A DNA stretch of 64,000 bases from G963665495 sp963677785 (lineage in GTDB: Bacteria; Desulfobacterota; Desulfovibrionia; Desulfovibrionales; Desulfovibrionaceae): NCBI GenBank assembly GCA_963677785.2, contig CAXXDH010000003.1, positions 682,001 through 746,000 of the forward strand. Direction: 5' to 3'. Numbering within the stretch: the first letter of the stretch is position 1; each line of letters opens with the position of its first letter. The notes under the pieces are model-generated. The model saw nothing but the letters and a program-made list of their open reading frames with translations, did no database searches and was not told the DNA's origin. The position numbers were made by a program, and so were the translations under genes. Below are positions 1-11,000 of this stretch, piece by piece.

Positions 1-192
1 GGCCACGGTTTCCCTGCCGTGGTCAGCAACTTCGTCTACCAGGGCGGCGGCGGCATCGTGCATTTGCAGCCCCTGGACCAGCCGCAGCAGACCCTGCGCG
101 TACGGCATTCGGGCCCCTGGCCCCAGGTGGGCGAACAGGTCAGCGTCAATGTGATGGACGGCTGGATTCTGGCAGCGAACGAGTTGCAGTGA
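1..192 (+). CDS. ABC transporter ATP-binding protein, C-terminal TOBE fragment (partial)
   Basis: The window opens inside this gene; only the last 63 codons are present, ending in TGA at 190-192. The fragment has the beta-rich pattern of a TOBE domain, as found at the C-terminus of PotA/AfuC-type importer ATPases: VVSNFVYQGGGGIVHL early, then GEQVSVNV and a terminal WILA. In that family TOBE follows the nucleotide-binding domain and contributes to substrate or regulatory sensing. The Walker motifs lie outside the window, so the substrate cannot be inferred. Confidence 0.7.
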   Translation, partial: GHGFPAVVSNFVYQGGGGIVHLQPLDQPQQTLRVRHSGPWPQVGEQVSVNVMDGWILAANELQ

Positions 193-519
193 GTACGGCA
201 ACAAAAAAGCGGTAGTCTTTTTTTCTCTTCACAACAGGCTCCTTTGCCAAACAAGCTCTTTACAGGGCCGCGTTTTGGGTGTTTCATACGTCCGGCGTTT
301 CCCTGTCAGGCCCGCGCATCATTCGCCGGGGTGCCGGGTTCCTCAAGTCAAAAAGCATCGTTTCATCTGCCTTCCCTCACAGGCAGCAGCTACCAGACAC
401 CGGGCTTTTGCTTGCCGTCCACACCGTACTGACGCGCTCCGCGCCTGTGACGGACGCTGGGGACCATCCGTCATACGGATGGTACTGTTTGATTTTACAT
501 ACAAAGGAAATACAAACCC
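193..519. other. Intergenic region upstream of the MFS gene
   Basis: This is a 327-base gap between the ABC gene end and the MFS start. No supported gene is visible on either strand. The only structure noted is the inverted repeat at 463-483, listed separately. An AAGGAAA ribosome-binding-like stretch lies about 12 bases before the MFS ATG. Confidence 0.5.
463..483. promoter_or_regulatory. Perfect inverted repeat, operator candidate
   Basis: ACCATCCGT, a 3-base spacer CAT, then ACGGATGGT form a perfect 9-bp dyad 36 bases before the start of the MFS transporter. The 3-base spacer and the lack of a following T-run argue against a terminator. A dimeric regulator site is the more natural reading. 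No regulator gene is adjacent. Confidence 0.35.
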
Positions 520-1809
520 ATGGAAGCTGACACAAACACCCCGGACCTTGACTGCGCCGCGCCCCTGGAGCCAGATCAGTCCCGAGTCCGGGAACGGCGC
601 GCACGCGCCACGACAATAATCATGGTCCTGGCTTTTTTCGCCCTGGCCTTGAACATGCGGGCCTCGTTGACCTCGCTGCCGCCCATTATTCAGGATATCA
701 AAGAACTTTTTCAGATCAGCGGCGGATTCGCCGGATTCCTGACCTCCATTCCAGTGCTCTGCTTCGGCCTGCTGACCCCGCTTATCGGCTGCCTGATCAA
801 AAACATCCGGCTGGAAACCACCGTATTCCTGACCCTGTTCGGCATTGCCCTGGGATCAATCGTACGCTCCGCCGGAGGCCTCAACGCGGCGGTAGCAGGT
901 ACGCTGATCATCGGTATTGCTTTGACCGCCGGGAACGTGGCCAGCCTGATGGTCATCGGACGAGAATTTCCCAAAAACATAAACGCCATGACCGGCCTCT
1001 ACGTCAGCGGCATGTCCTGGGGGTCCATGGCGACCATGGGCCTGACCGCGCCCTTGTCCCATGCAGTGGGCTGGCGGCTGGCCCTGGCCTCGCCCGCCTT
1101 GCTGGCCGTTGCGGCCATTATATTGTGGGTGGTGGCGCTTATTTGCAAAAAGAAACTCAGCCCTGTTGCCCCGCAGCCCCAGGGCAAGGACCCGAGCAGC
1201 GCCGCTTCGGCCAAAGCCCCGGCAATTTGCCGGGCTTCCGACCGCCCGGCCTCGGTTCTGCGCTCGCCCCTGGTCTGGATACTGTCCGTGGCCTTTGCGG
1301 CCCATACCTTCCTGTTCTACGGGCTGACTGCCTGGATGACCGTGTACCTGGAGCAATCTCTGAACATGTCCGACGCCACAGCGGGCCTGGCGGCTTCGTT
1401 GTTCCAGATCCTGGGCCTTCTGGGCTGTTTCGGCATTCCGCTGCTGGCCGGGACGCAGCGTTTCAACAACAGGGGGCTGTTCATGATCGTGACATTCTCC
1501 TGGGCCGCGACCATCCTGGGCTTCTGGCTTGCGCCCGACCTCTGGTTTCTCTGGGACATCTTCGGCGGCATCGGCTCCGGCGGCGGGTTCACCGTCATCT
1601 TCAGCATGATCATGCACGCGGCCAAGAACCTTGACGAAAACCGGGCCATGTCCACGGTGGTGCAGTCCGCGGGCTATGTCATCGCGTCCATTGCTCCGTT
1701 CGCCATCGGCCATCTGCATGAGCTTGCCGCGAACTGGCAGGGCAGCATGGCCCTGCTGACAGGAGCGGCCGTCCTGATGACCATCAGCGGCCTGGTGGCG
1801 ACCCGGTAG
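520..1809 (+). CDS. MFS transporter, CynX/NimT-like
   Basis: This is a 429-residue inner-membrane protein with a hydrophilic N-terminus of about 30 residues followed by about 12 hydrophobic segments. The first helix and loop, LNMRASLTSLPPIIQDI, match the N-R-x-x-x-T-S-x-P-P signature of the CynX/NimT branch of the major facilitator superfamily, which handles cyanate, nitroimidazoles or other small organics. The central cytoplasmic loop (about residues 205-245) is rich in K, P and A. The gene ends 10 bases before the convergent ligase gene at 1820. Whether it belongs functionally to the neighbouring peptide-synthetase unit is unknown; its opposite strand argues against co-transcription. The substrate is not predictable. 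Confidence 0.85.
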   Translation: MEADTNTPDLDCAAPLEPDQSRVRERRARATTIIMVLAFFALALNMRASLTSLPPIIQDIKELFQISGGFAGFLTSIPVLCFGLLTPLIGCLIKNIRLETTVFLTLFGIALGSIVRSAGGLNAAVAGTLIIGIALTAGNVASLMVIGREFPKNINAMTGLYVSGMSWGSMATMGLTAPLSHAVGWRLALASPALLAVAAIILWVVALICKKKLSPVAPQPQGKDPSSAASAKAPAICRASDRPASVLRSPLVWILSVAFAAHTFLFYGLTAWMTVYLEQSLNMSDATAGLAASLFQILGLLGCFGIPLLAGTQRFNNRGLFMIVTFSWAATILGFWLAPDLWFLWDIFGGIGSGGGFTVIFSMIMHAAKNLDENRAMSTVVQSAGYVIASIAPFAIGHLHELAANWQGSMALLTGAAVLMTISGLVATR

Positions 1810-1819
1810 GCGGATCTAC

Positions 1820-3196
1820 TCAGAAATTTTTGAGATAGGTCCGCATTTTTTTGCCCTTTTGCGCGCGGACAGGTTCCGCCCGGACAATCTCAAACAAGAC
1901 GTTTTCCAGCCCGTTTTCCTGCAAATGGATCCGCATGGCCTGATTCATTGCGTGGTCCACGGCGTCCGGATCCGCACTTTCCTGGTACGCAAGGCGCAGC
2001 ACCAGAGACTCCGGCCCGGTCTGAACAAACTGGTAGCTGGCCATGCCCGGTATTTCCAAAACAACATTCATGAACGCAATGGGCGACAAACGGACGATTC
2101 CCCCGGCAGAGGAAAACTCGGGCAGGTCGTCACTGCGGCCGAGAATGTCGACATAGGGAAAAGGCAGGCCGCAGGGACACGGCGTATCGTGCAAAATCAC
2201 GCTGTCGTCGACCCGGTAGCGGATGATGGGCTGGACCGCGTTGGTCAGGTTGGTCACCAGTACGGCGTCGGACATGGTGCCGGACTGCACCGGAGATCCG
2301 TTGCGGTCCACGGGTTCCATGACGACCCAGTCGGGGTTCAGATGCATGTGGCCATGGTCGCACAAAATAGCCGCCTCGCCGCCCTCCGTGCTGCAAAATA
2401 CGTTTCCCACCCGGCAGTTGAACGTTTTTTCCAGCAGCAGGCGTACCGCCTCCGTCAGCTGTTCGGCCGAGCACAAAATGATCTTTGGAGAGATCTGCAG
2501 CCGCTTTTCCTGCTGTTCCCCGGCCAGGACATGCATCACCGAGGGATAGCCGGTGATCACTTCGGGCTGGAAGGCGTTCAAACGCCGCACCATTTCCGGT
2601 ACGGCCTCCCCGATACGCAGCAATTCCATGGTGCCGCTGATGCCCTCCTGTTCCAAGGCCTTGCGTCTGTTTTCAAAGGCCATGAACGCCGTGTGAAATC
2701 CGCCTGTGGCCAGCACGCTGGCGAATCTGATCCTGGGATCAAAAATATCGGGAAAATCCTTGAACAGCGGACTTTCATACAGCCTGACCTGCAGGATGGC
2801 GCCGTTGATGGTTATGTGCCGCTGGTCCCGGAGCATGATCAAGGGCACGCCCGTGGTGCCCGAGGTGGTGGCCACGCTGTATTTGCCCATGAACAGTCGC
2901 CCCAGATTGTTCAGATCCGAAAGATAGGCCTCCAGCGCTTCCGTGGTAAAGTCCGGATCGCAAATCAGATCCTGCATCCGCCCGGTTATTTCCGGCTTGG
3001 TGATGACGGGCAAATCTTTCAGACGCGGAGTCTCCGGCAGATGGGCGTATTTCTCGCGATACAGCGCGGAATGCGTACGCGCATGGTCCACCAGTTCCTG
3101 CAGCCGCTCCTGTTGCAACAGCGCGATCTGCTCCATGGAGCAGGTGTTCGCCTCTTTGATCAATCGTATTGCGTCTTCTCTGGACACGGGTTTCAT
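1820..3196 (-). CDS. PaaK-like adenylate-forming acyl/aryl-CoA ligase
   Basis: This 458-residue protein resembles phenylacetate-CoA ligase. It has the nucleotide-binding loop TTSGTTGVPLI (about residues 110-120), a substrate-pocket region around FCSTEGGEAAILCD, YRVDDSVILHDTPCPCGLPFPY with paired cysteines, and a C-terminal lid ending KGKKMRTYLKNF. Family members activate a carboxylic acid to an acyl-AMP and then usually a CoA thioester. It is the last gene of a minus-strand unit behind the peptide synthetase and the MATE fusion (18-base gap to the MATE gene). The likely role is to activate the acid used by the synthetase's N-terminal condensation domain; this is inference. An AAGGAA ribosome-binding site precedes the ATG. 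Confidence 0.75.
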   Translation of the reverse strand: MKPVSREDAIRLIKEANTCSMEQIALLQQERLQELVDHARTHSALYREKYAHLPETPRLKDLPVITKPEITGRMQDLICDPDFTTEALEAYLSDLNNLGRLFMGKYSVATTSGTTGVPLIMLRDQRHITINGAILQVRLYESPLFKDFPDIFDPRIRFASVLATGGFHTAFMAFENRRKALEQEGISGTMELLRIGEAVPEMVRRLNAFQPEVITGYPSVMHVLAGEQQEKRLQISPKIILCSAEQLTEAVRLLLEKTFNCRVGNVFCSTEGGEAAILCDHGHMHLNPDWVVMEPVDRNGSPVQSGTMSDAVLVTNLTNAVQPIIRYRVDDSVILHDTPCPCGLPFPYVDILGRSDDLPEFSSAGGIVRLSPIAFMNVVLEIPGMASYQFVQTGPESLVLRLAYQESADPDAVDHAMNQAMRIHLQENGLENVLFEIVRAEPVRAQKGKKMRTYLKNF

Positions 3197-3214
3197 GTAC
3201 GTTCCTTGCTGTGC

Positions 3215-4996
3215 TTATCGAGCATGTTCAAAAACCAGGGTGGTGTTGTTAAAACCGATGATACGCGAATACTCCACTGCTGCAGCCGCGGATTTCACCC
3301 GGCCCAGGCCGGAGTCTCCGGCATCCAGATCCGCCATGTACGCTTCGGGGTTGAACTGTTTGCCGCTGTCCCTCAGGCAAACCCGGATAGCGTCTTTATT
3401 GCAAAGAATCCGGATATCAAAAAAACCGGGCTTTTTCTCCGGGTAGGCATGCTGTACGATGTTCAGGACCATTTCTTTTACCCCGGACCGCAGGTTCTGC
3501 GCCGTGTTGCCGGAGACCTCCGCCGCATTCAGGAACTCCGAAATATTCTGCAATACTGCTCCAGCATCGTCCGGATGGTTGCCCCCGGTTGCCTCAAAGA
3601 CTTTTTGCCGTCCAAATCGCCCGTGGTCCAGCAGCAGGATGCTGTCGTATTTGCCGGGAGTCCTGGCCTTTAACCATTGGTACCAGGCGACGATCAGCAG
3701 CATGGTTGCCAGTTCGGCCAGGGAAAAGGCTATCCAGACGCCGTTGACCCCCATGACCCGGGACAACAAATAGGCCGCCGGTATCACCACGGCCACGCCC
3801 TGGACAATGGGAATGGCCGTGGACAATTTTGTCTGGCCGATGGTCATGTAATAGAACATGGCCAGAAAACTGAAACCGGTCCCCAGGAGACTCACGGTAA
3901 ACAGCCGGACCGCCGGAGCGCCTTGGGCCAGGATATCCGCGGCCCGGATGCCGAACAGCCAGAGCACGGTTTCGGGAAACGCCTCCAGAAACACCACGGA
4001 CGCGGACACGGCCGCCAGCAACACCACGGCTGCGCGCCGTACAACGAACCTGACCCCCTGGTAATCGCCCTCTCCGTAGAGGAAGCCCGCGATGGGAGTC
4101 ATGGCCTGGGCAGCGCCGGTTATAAACATGGAAATGAACGACAGGCAGGAAATGCATACGGAGAACGCTACCATGCCGGATTTGCCGGCCACGTGCATGA
4201 CGATGCTATTGATAGCCAGCAGCTTGATGGTGGTCAGCACACTGCCCATGGCCGCCGGAAAACCCGTGGCAATGATAGTTTTCATGTGCCGGAGCAGGAG
4301 CCCCGGCCTGGTGAGCACGGCAGGGGCAAAGCCGAGATTGCGTTCCCCGGCACGGCCATAGGCCAGGAGAAAAAACGCGCCTGCCGTATATCCGGAAACC
4401 GTGGCCAGGGACGAACCCGCGATGCCCATGTGCAACGGCCCCATGTACGCCAGGTCCAGGATGAGGTTGATCACATTGGCCGCAATCAACATGGCTGAGG
4501 CCATCCTGACCCAGCCGTCGGCCCGCAGGCAATAGACCAGCCCCAGCGGCACGACAATCACCGGCGCGCCGTAGATGAGCACATGCAAATAATCCCTCAC
4601 CAGGGGCGTCAGAGTGGAACTCTGCGTGAGCAATTCGGCGAGCGCGTCGAGAAAAACGGCCTGACCGATTACCAGGAGCACGCTTACGCCCAGCATCCCC
4701 ACGACGGCAGCGGTGAACACTTCCCTGGCGTATTGCTCCCGCCGTTTGCCGAAAGCCACGGAAATGACCGTGGCCGCTCCCAGGCCCAAAAGCACGGCCA
4801 CGGACACATAGACCATCATCACCGGGAGGACCAGATTGACCGCGGCCAGCGCACCGGCCCCGAGCATGTTGCCCACGATGATGCTGTCCACCACGATAGA
4901 CATGGTGGTGGTCATGGCCATGAGAATGGTGGGCAGAAAAAATTCCCAGTATTTTTTGTCCAGCAGACGGCTGTTGCGCGCAGGCAGATATTCCAT
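3215..4996 (-). CDS. MATE-family exporter fused to an RsbW-like HATPase domain
   Basis: This is a 593-residue two-part protein. Residues 1 to about 445 form a 12-helix MATE exporter (membrane segments throughout, opening DKKYWEFFLPTILMAMTTTM). Residues about 470-593 form a GHKL-type ATPase of the anti-sigma/serine-kinase type. Its three ATP-binding boxes are intact: E508-x3-N512-x3-H516-A-Y, D-S-G near 543, and G-L-G near 563. MATE proteins use Na+ or H+ gradients to export small organics; RsbW-like domains phosphorylate or sequester partner proteins. The gene lies 19 bases after the synthetase and before the PaaK-like ligase, so it probably exports the cluster product. No partner sigma factor or STAS protein is in the window. 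Confidence 0.85.
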   Translation of the reverse strand: MEYLPARNSRLLDKKYWEFFLPTILMAMTTTMSIVVDSIIVGNMLGAGALAAVNLVLPVMMVYVSVAVLLGLGAATVISVAFGKRREQYAREVFTAAVVGMLGVSVLLVIGQAVFLDALAELLTQSSTLTPLVRDYLHVLIYGAPVIVVPLGLVYCLRADGWVRMASAMLIAANVINLILDLAYMGPLHMGIAGSSLATVSGYTAGAFFLLAYGRAGERNLGFAPAVLTRPGLLLRHMKTIIATGFPAAMGSVLTTIKLLAINSIVMHVAGKSGMVAFSVCISCLSFISMFITGAAQAMTPIAGFLYGEGDYQGVRFVVRRAAVVLLAAVSASVVFLEAFPETVLWLFGIRAADILAQGAPAVRLFTVSLLGTGFSFLAMFYYMTIGQTKLSTAIPIVQGVAVVIPAAYLLSRVMGVNGVWIAFSLAELATMLLIVAWYQWLKARTPGKYDSILLLDHGRFGRQKVFEATGGNHPDDAGAVLQNISEFLNAAEVSGNTAQNLRSGVKEMVLNIVQHAYPEKKPGFFDIRILCNKDAIRVCLRDSGKQFNPEAYMADLDAGDSGLGRVKSAAAAVEYSRIIGFNNTTLVFEHAR

Positions 4997-5015
4997 GCAT
5001 TCCCCCGGCTACAGG

Positions 5016-8000
5016 CTACATGGCCACGAACAGGCGCTCGGCCTGCTCCCGTTTGCTGCTTTCCAGCTGCAGCAGCACCAGGGCCAGCATCGGATGCGCC
5101 ATAACCAGCCGCCGGGAATCCTCCATGGAGAAATGAAAGACGTGGGTCGGCTCCAGGGCTTCCACGGAATTGCTGGTCCTGCCGCTGTCGAGAATATTCC
5201 CCTCGCCGAAACAGCTGCCCGGCGGGTCGATGCGCACGGTGCCTATCCAGCCGCTGGGGTTCTCCCGGAACACCTCCACCATGCCGTCCATGATCAGGCT
5301 TATCTGCTCAAGGGGTTTGTGTTCCTGCTGGATCATGGTGCCAACCGGATAGTGGGAAGGCAAGGCGCGCGCGGCAATGCCCAAAAGGGTTTCCTTGTCC
5401 AGTGCGCCGAGATTGGGAAAAATCTTCAGAGCTTCGACCCGGTCTTCCAGAGCTTTGCTCACAAAGCGCGTCAGATCTTCCGGACCGGGGGTCTTCCAGC
5501 TGAAGCCGCAGCGCTCCAGCAGGGCCGCGGACCAGTCCACGCGGATGGTGCAGGCGGTCTTGCCCGGAACGGCCAGCCAGTCCTGCCAGCCCAGATGCAG
5601 CAGCAGCCGTTCCACATAGTGATCGAACCCCGGACACCCGGCATGCGCGGCCACAAATTCCACAAAGGCGTCGAAAGGCAAGCGCTCGAAGCGCAAGCCC
5701 AGGGATTCGCTTTCCAAAGCTCCGGACAGGCTCAAAAGCTTGGGGTTCTGGATATGCAGGGTCCGGCCGGACAGGCCGGGACGGCACATGGCCAGGATGA
5801 TGGCCTGGGCCGACTGATCCACATAGGACATGTTTCTCGTATCGGTCATGTCCGGGCCCACTCCCATGTTCACATAGGCCCGCAGCTGCTGGAAAAACGC
5901 GTTGTCCTCCACATTCTGCTGCAACACGCCGGTCTTGGAATCGCAGGTGATGTTGCCCGCCCGGTAGACGGAAACCGCCAGCCCTTCATTTCTGCATTTT
6001 TCCAGAAATTTTTCCGCCACAAGCTTAGAACGCACGTACAGATTGTCGGGATCCTGCCCCAGATCCAGATCAAATTCCGTAAACAGCACCCTGCTGCGGC
6101 CCTGCACCCGGCCCGCGCCGATGGATGTGGTGGAGACGTGATGCAGCGCCTTGGGCCTGCCTTTGCGCGCCAACGCGACCAGATTTTCTACGCTGGAGAC
6201 ATTGGCGGCGACGAACGTGCTCCAGTCTCCATAGTGGCTGGTCAGGGCCGCGGCGTGCAGGACAGCGTCCACCTGGTCTTCCAGACCGGCCAGGACCGCG
6301 CTCTCCAGCCCCAGATCCGGCCTGGACAGGTCCCCGGCCAGAACCCGGACCCGGCCTTGGGCGGCGTCCTCCAGGGAGCGGCCGAAGCGTTCCCGGTAAT
6401 GCTCCTCGATCCGCCCGTACGCCTGGCCGTCGTCTTTTGCGCGGACAATGGCCGTGACCCTGGCCCTGGTCGCCTGCAACAATTCCCGCAGCAAATAGAT
6501 CCCCAGCGTGCCGGTCCCGCCGGTCAACAGCACGTGCACGGGCTCGCGGACCGTGTCCGTGTCCAGACGGTTGTCCCGGGCGCGGGCCCGTTCGTAGGCC
6601 GCGAGTTGCTCCTGAAAATCCTGGTCTTCTTCGGGCTGCCTGGCCAGATCCTTCAGCTTCAGCAGCCGGGCGCTACGCCCGATCTCCGCTTCCTGAAAAC
6701 TGGCGGCCTGGTCCGCGATGGTGGTGTGGGCGAAAAGATCCGAAGCGCTGATGTCGTAGCTGTCGCTCAGGTCCGCCAACAAGGCTATGGCGCTCAGTGA
6801 ATCGCCGCCGATGTCGTAGAACGAATCGTAAAGTCCGAAGCCCCGGTGGCCGAGCACGTCCTTCCAGGCTTTGGCGATACGCTCCTCCTTGGGGTTGCGC
6901 GGGGCAAGGGGCCCGGCGGCCGGGCTCGTAATCTCGGGCCGGGGCAGATTTCTGCGGTCCACCTTGCCGTTGGGATTGAGCGGCAGCTTATCCAGCTGCA
7001 CGACATGCGCCGGAACCATGTATTCGGGCAGGTTCCGTTTCAATTCCGCTTTCACGGCGTCCGGTTCCAAAGGCTCGGATGCCGTACAATACGCGGCCAG
7101 GACCTTGTTGCCGCCCGGATCCTCCAAAGGAACCACCACGCAGTCCTGGACGGCGGCCATATCCCTGATACGCGATTCGATCTCTCCAGGCTCAATGCGG
7201 TAGCCGCGGATCTTGACCTGAAAATCCATGCGCCCAATGAAATCCACCGTGCCGTCCGGGAGCCAGCAGCCCTTGTCCCCGGTACGAAACATCCGCTCCC
7301 CGGCGGCAAAGGGATCGTCGACAAAATGGGCGGCCGTGAGCTCGGGCCGGTGCAGGTACCCGCGCCCTACCTGCGTACCGGATACGCAGATCTCTCCCGG
7401 CACGCCTATAGGGCAAAGATCTCCGTAGGGATCCAGGATATAGATACGGGTGTTGGCCACGGGCATTCCAACGGGAGGCTTGGCCATGATCTCCGGAACA
7501 TCGTAACTCAGACAGGCCATGGCGGTTTCACTGGGGCCGTACTCGTTGGTCAGGCAGTACGCGCCCAGGCTGTAGGTTTTGAGCTGGTCTCCGCCCACAA
7601 TGATATGTTCCAGGCTGTTCATGGAGCACATACGCATGAACTGTTCCGCGAACCTGGTGGGAAAATGCGTATGGGTGATGTGCTGCTCCGCAAAATACGC
7701 ATCAAGTGCATCGGGCGCCCGGCGCAGGTTTTCGGGGATGACGTGCAGGCTAGCCCCGGAAACCAGGGGGGCGAAGATCTGCACCACTGACACGTCGAAG
7801 CTGAAAGCCGCGAAAGCCGCGCAGGCGGATTGCGGTCCCATGTTGTGGTGCGTGGCGTACCAGTGAATGAAATTGACCATGGAGTGGTGCTCGATCAGCA
7901 CCCCCTTGGGTTTGCCCGTGGAGCCGGAGGTGAAGATGCAGTAGGCCAGGGCATCTCCGCCGACGGCCAGGCCCGGGTCCGAGTCCTCCGCGGGCAGCGG

Positions 8001-11000
8001 GCCGTCCAGAGCTATCGGCGCGCAGGCGTATTGCAGCCGGGCGAGCTGTTCGGATGCCCCCAGGATGCAGGGCGCGCCGGTGTCCTCCAGGATGAAGGCG
8101 ATTCGCTCGGACGGATAGTTGGCATCCAGCCCCACATAGGCGGATCCGGATTTGAGAGCGGCAAGCATTCCGACCACGGACCAGATCGACCGCTCGGCCA
8201 CCACGGCGATGATTGTATCTCTGCCGCCGCCGTTTGCCTGCACGGCGCGCGCCGCACGGTTGGCCAGCGTGTCCAGTTCGCCGTACGTCAACGAACCGTC
8301 CGCGGCAGCCACAGCGAGATGGTCCGGATTGTTTTGCGCGTGGCCTGCAACGGCCTGGCACACGGTGGGCCATGGGGGCGCGGATGTGGGAGCGGGATTG
8401 AAACGGCGCATCAGGGTGCTCCGCTCCTCCGGGGACAGCATGTCGATGGTGTCGAGTCCGGCCGCGGGCGCCGCGGCCACCGCGTCCAGAATCCGGCAGA
8501 GATGGCCGACCATCCGGGCGATGGTTTCACGGCGGTAGAGCGAGGTCCGGTAGTCCACTTCCAGCACCAGGCTTTTGGCGTCGTCCTCCACGGCAAAGGA
8601 AATGTCGAATTTGGCCGTACGGGTATCATACGCGACAATGTCCACGTTCATACCGTCCACTTCGAAGTGCTGGTCCGCACCCGTGTTGCGCATCACGAAA
8701 TTCACGTCGAACAGCGGGTGCCGCCCCGGCCCCCTGTTCGCGCCAAGATGCTCGTACAGGCTGCTGACGGGGTATTCCGCATGCTCGTGAACGCCCAGCA
8801 GCAACCGGCGCGTTTCCTGGAGCAGCCCGGAAAAAGGCATGTCTCTCCGCAGACGAATGCGCGTGGGCAGCGTACGTACGAACATGCCGATGATCCCGGT
8901 TGTTTCCGCCCGTTCCCGTCCGCTCATGCTGGTGCCGATGCAGACGTCGTCGCTGCCGGACCAGCGGCCGACCAGAATTCCCAAGGCCGCCATGAAGACC
9001 TGATGCAAGGTTGCCCCGTGCCTGCGGGCCAGTTCGCGGATCCTGGATGCGCTGTCCGGATCCAGAATATGGCGGTAGACGGCACCTGCAAAATCCTGTT
9101 GTCCCATGCGGGGAAAATCCGTGGGCATTTCCGCTTCGGGCGGACAATCGAACAGCTCGAACCAGAATTGTTCGTGCCGGGCTTTGACAGCCTCCATCCG
9201 GGACATCTCCCAGAAAGCGAAATCCTTGTACTGGATGGCCGGCGGAGGGAGTTCTTTGCCCTGGTACAGGTCGAACAATTCCCTCAGGAATATCCCCAGG
9301 GACACGCCGTCAAAGACGATGTGGTGGAAATCCAGTAGCAGACTGTAATGCCCGCCGCTGTGCGCCAGGAGTCTGGCCCGCTGCAAGGGCGGCCTGGACA
9401 GGTCGAACCGTTCCACAAAGCCGGGCGCCAGTGCTTCCGGGGCGTCGGGGATCTCCGGACCGGTTCTCCCGGACCCGAGTTTGAGATAGACATCCTCCTG
9501 GATCCGTTGCACGCATTTTCCGTCCCGCACCGCAAAGGCTGTGCGCAGGGATTCGTGCCGCCGGAGCATGGCCCGCAAGGCGTCCGAAAGCCGCTTTTCG
9601 TCGAGATCGCCGGCAATACGAATGCAAAAGGGCATGTTGTAGGCCGTACCGATGCCCTTCATCTCGTTCAAAAGAAACAGCTGCTGTTGGGAAACCGTGG
9701 CGGGGTAGCAGTCCATTGCCGGCGCCGAAGCAATGGCCTCGCTTTGCGCGCCCGCAGTTGTTTCCAGCCTGGCGGCCATGGCCCGGGGAGTGGAACACTC
9801 GAAGATGTCGGCCAGCTCCACCTCGCGCTGCAATTGTTTGGATATCAGTACCTGCAGGGACACGGCGCGCAGGGAATCCCCCCCGCATCTGAAGAAATCC
9901 GCTTCCGCACCCACCTGCTCCCGGTCCAGGGCCAGGCTCCAGACAGCGGCGAGCGCGCGCTCCAGTTCCGTTTCCGGCGCGACGTACGCATCCGCGGTTT
10001 GCAGATCCTTTTCCGGTTCGGGCAGCTGTTTCCGGTCCACCTTGCCGTTGGGATTGACCGGCAGGCTTTCCAGCCGGACAAAAGAAGCAGGAACCATGAA
10101 CGCCGGCAGTTTTGCTGCCAAACCGGACTTGACCGCATCAATCCCGGCCGGGCCGCTGAAATAGCCGCACAAAAAGACGTGCCCGTTGCTGTCCTTAAAG
10201 TCCGCGACCGCGGCCAGGTCCACGCCGTCGGAGGCGAGCATGGCGCTTTCGATTTCCCCGAGTTCTATGCGGAATCCGCGCAGCTTGACCTGCCTGTCGA
10301 TACGCCCCAGGTGCAGGAGAACGCCTTCCGGGGTCCAGCAGGCCAGATCCCCCGAACGGTACATGCTCTCCCCCGGGCGAAACGGGCACGGCACAAAGCT
10401 TTCCTGCGTCTTTTCCGGCCTGTTGTGGTAGCCCCTGGCCACGCCCGGCCCCAGAATGCACAACTCGCCGCCATACCCCGGGGGTTGCGGGTTGTTGTAC
10501 TTGTCCAGAATGAACACCGAGTAGTTTGGGAACGGTTTCCCTATGGGAATGTTTTCTTCCATCTCTGCAACGCGGCAGAACGTAGTGTAGATGGAGCATT
10601 CCGTAGGGCCGTAGCCGTTGAATAGACCATATTGCCGGGGAACGAATTTTCTGAGCTTTTCACCGCCCACGTTCAGGACTCTGAGAGAGGAGCGTTCCAC
10701 AAAATCAATGAACTGCTCTCCAAGCTGCGTGGTCAGAAAGGTCCAGGTAATCCCGTTCGCCATGTAGTATTCGTTGAGCTGGCTCAGTGACAGCCGGATT
10801 TCCTCCGGTATGACGTGCACCTCCCCGCCGCTGAAAAGCCCCAGAAAAATCTCAAGCAGGCTGGCGTCGAAAGAAAAACTGGCGTGTTTGGCTATTCTGT
10901 CGTCCGAACCGACGTTCTGGGTCTGTTTGACCCCATGGATGATATTGCAGATGGATCGATGTTCCAGGAGTACGCCCTTGGGAGTGCCTGTGGAACCGGA

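Noticed and set aside
856..1719. Long open frame on the minus strand opposite the MFS gene
   Set aside because: It encodes Gly/His/Arg/Gln-rich low-complexity sequence with no domain, a shadow of a GC-rich membrane-protein gene.
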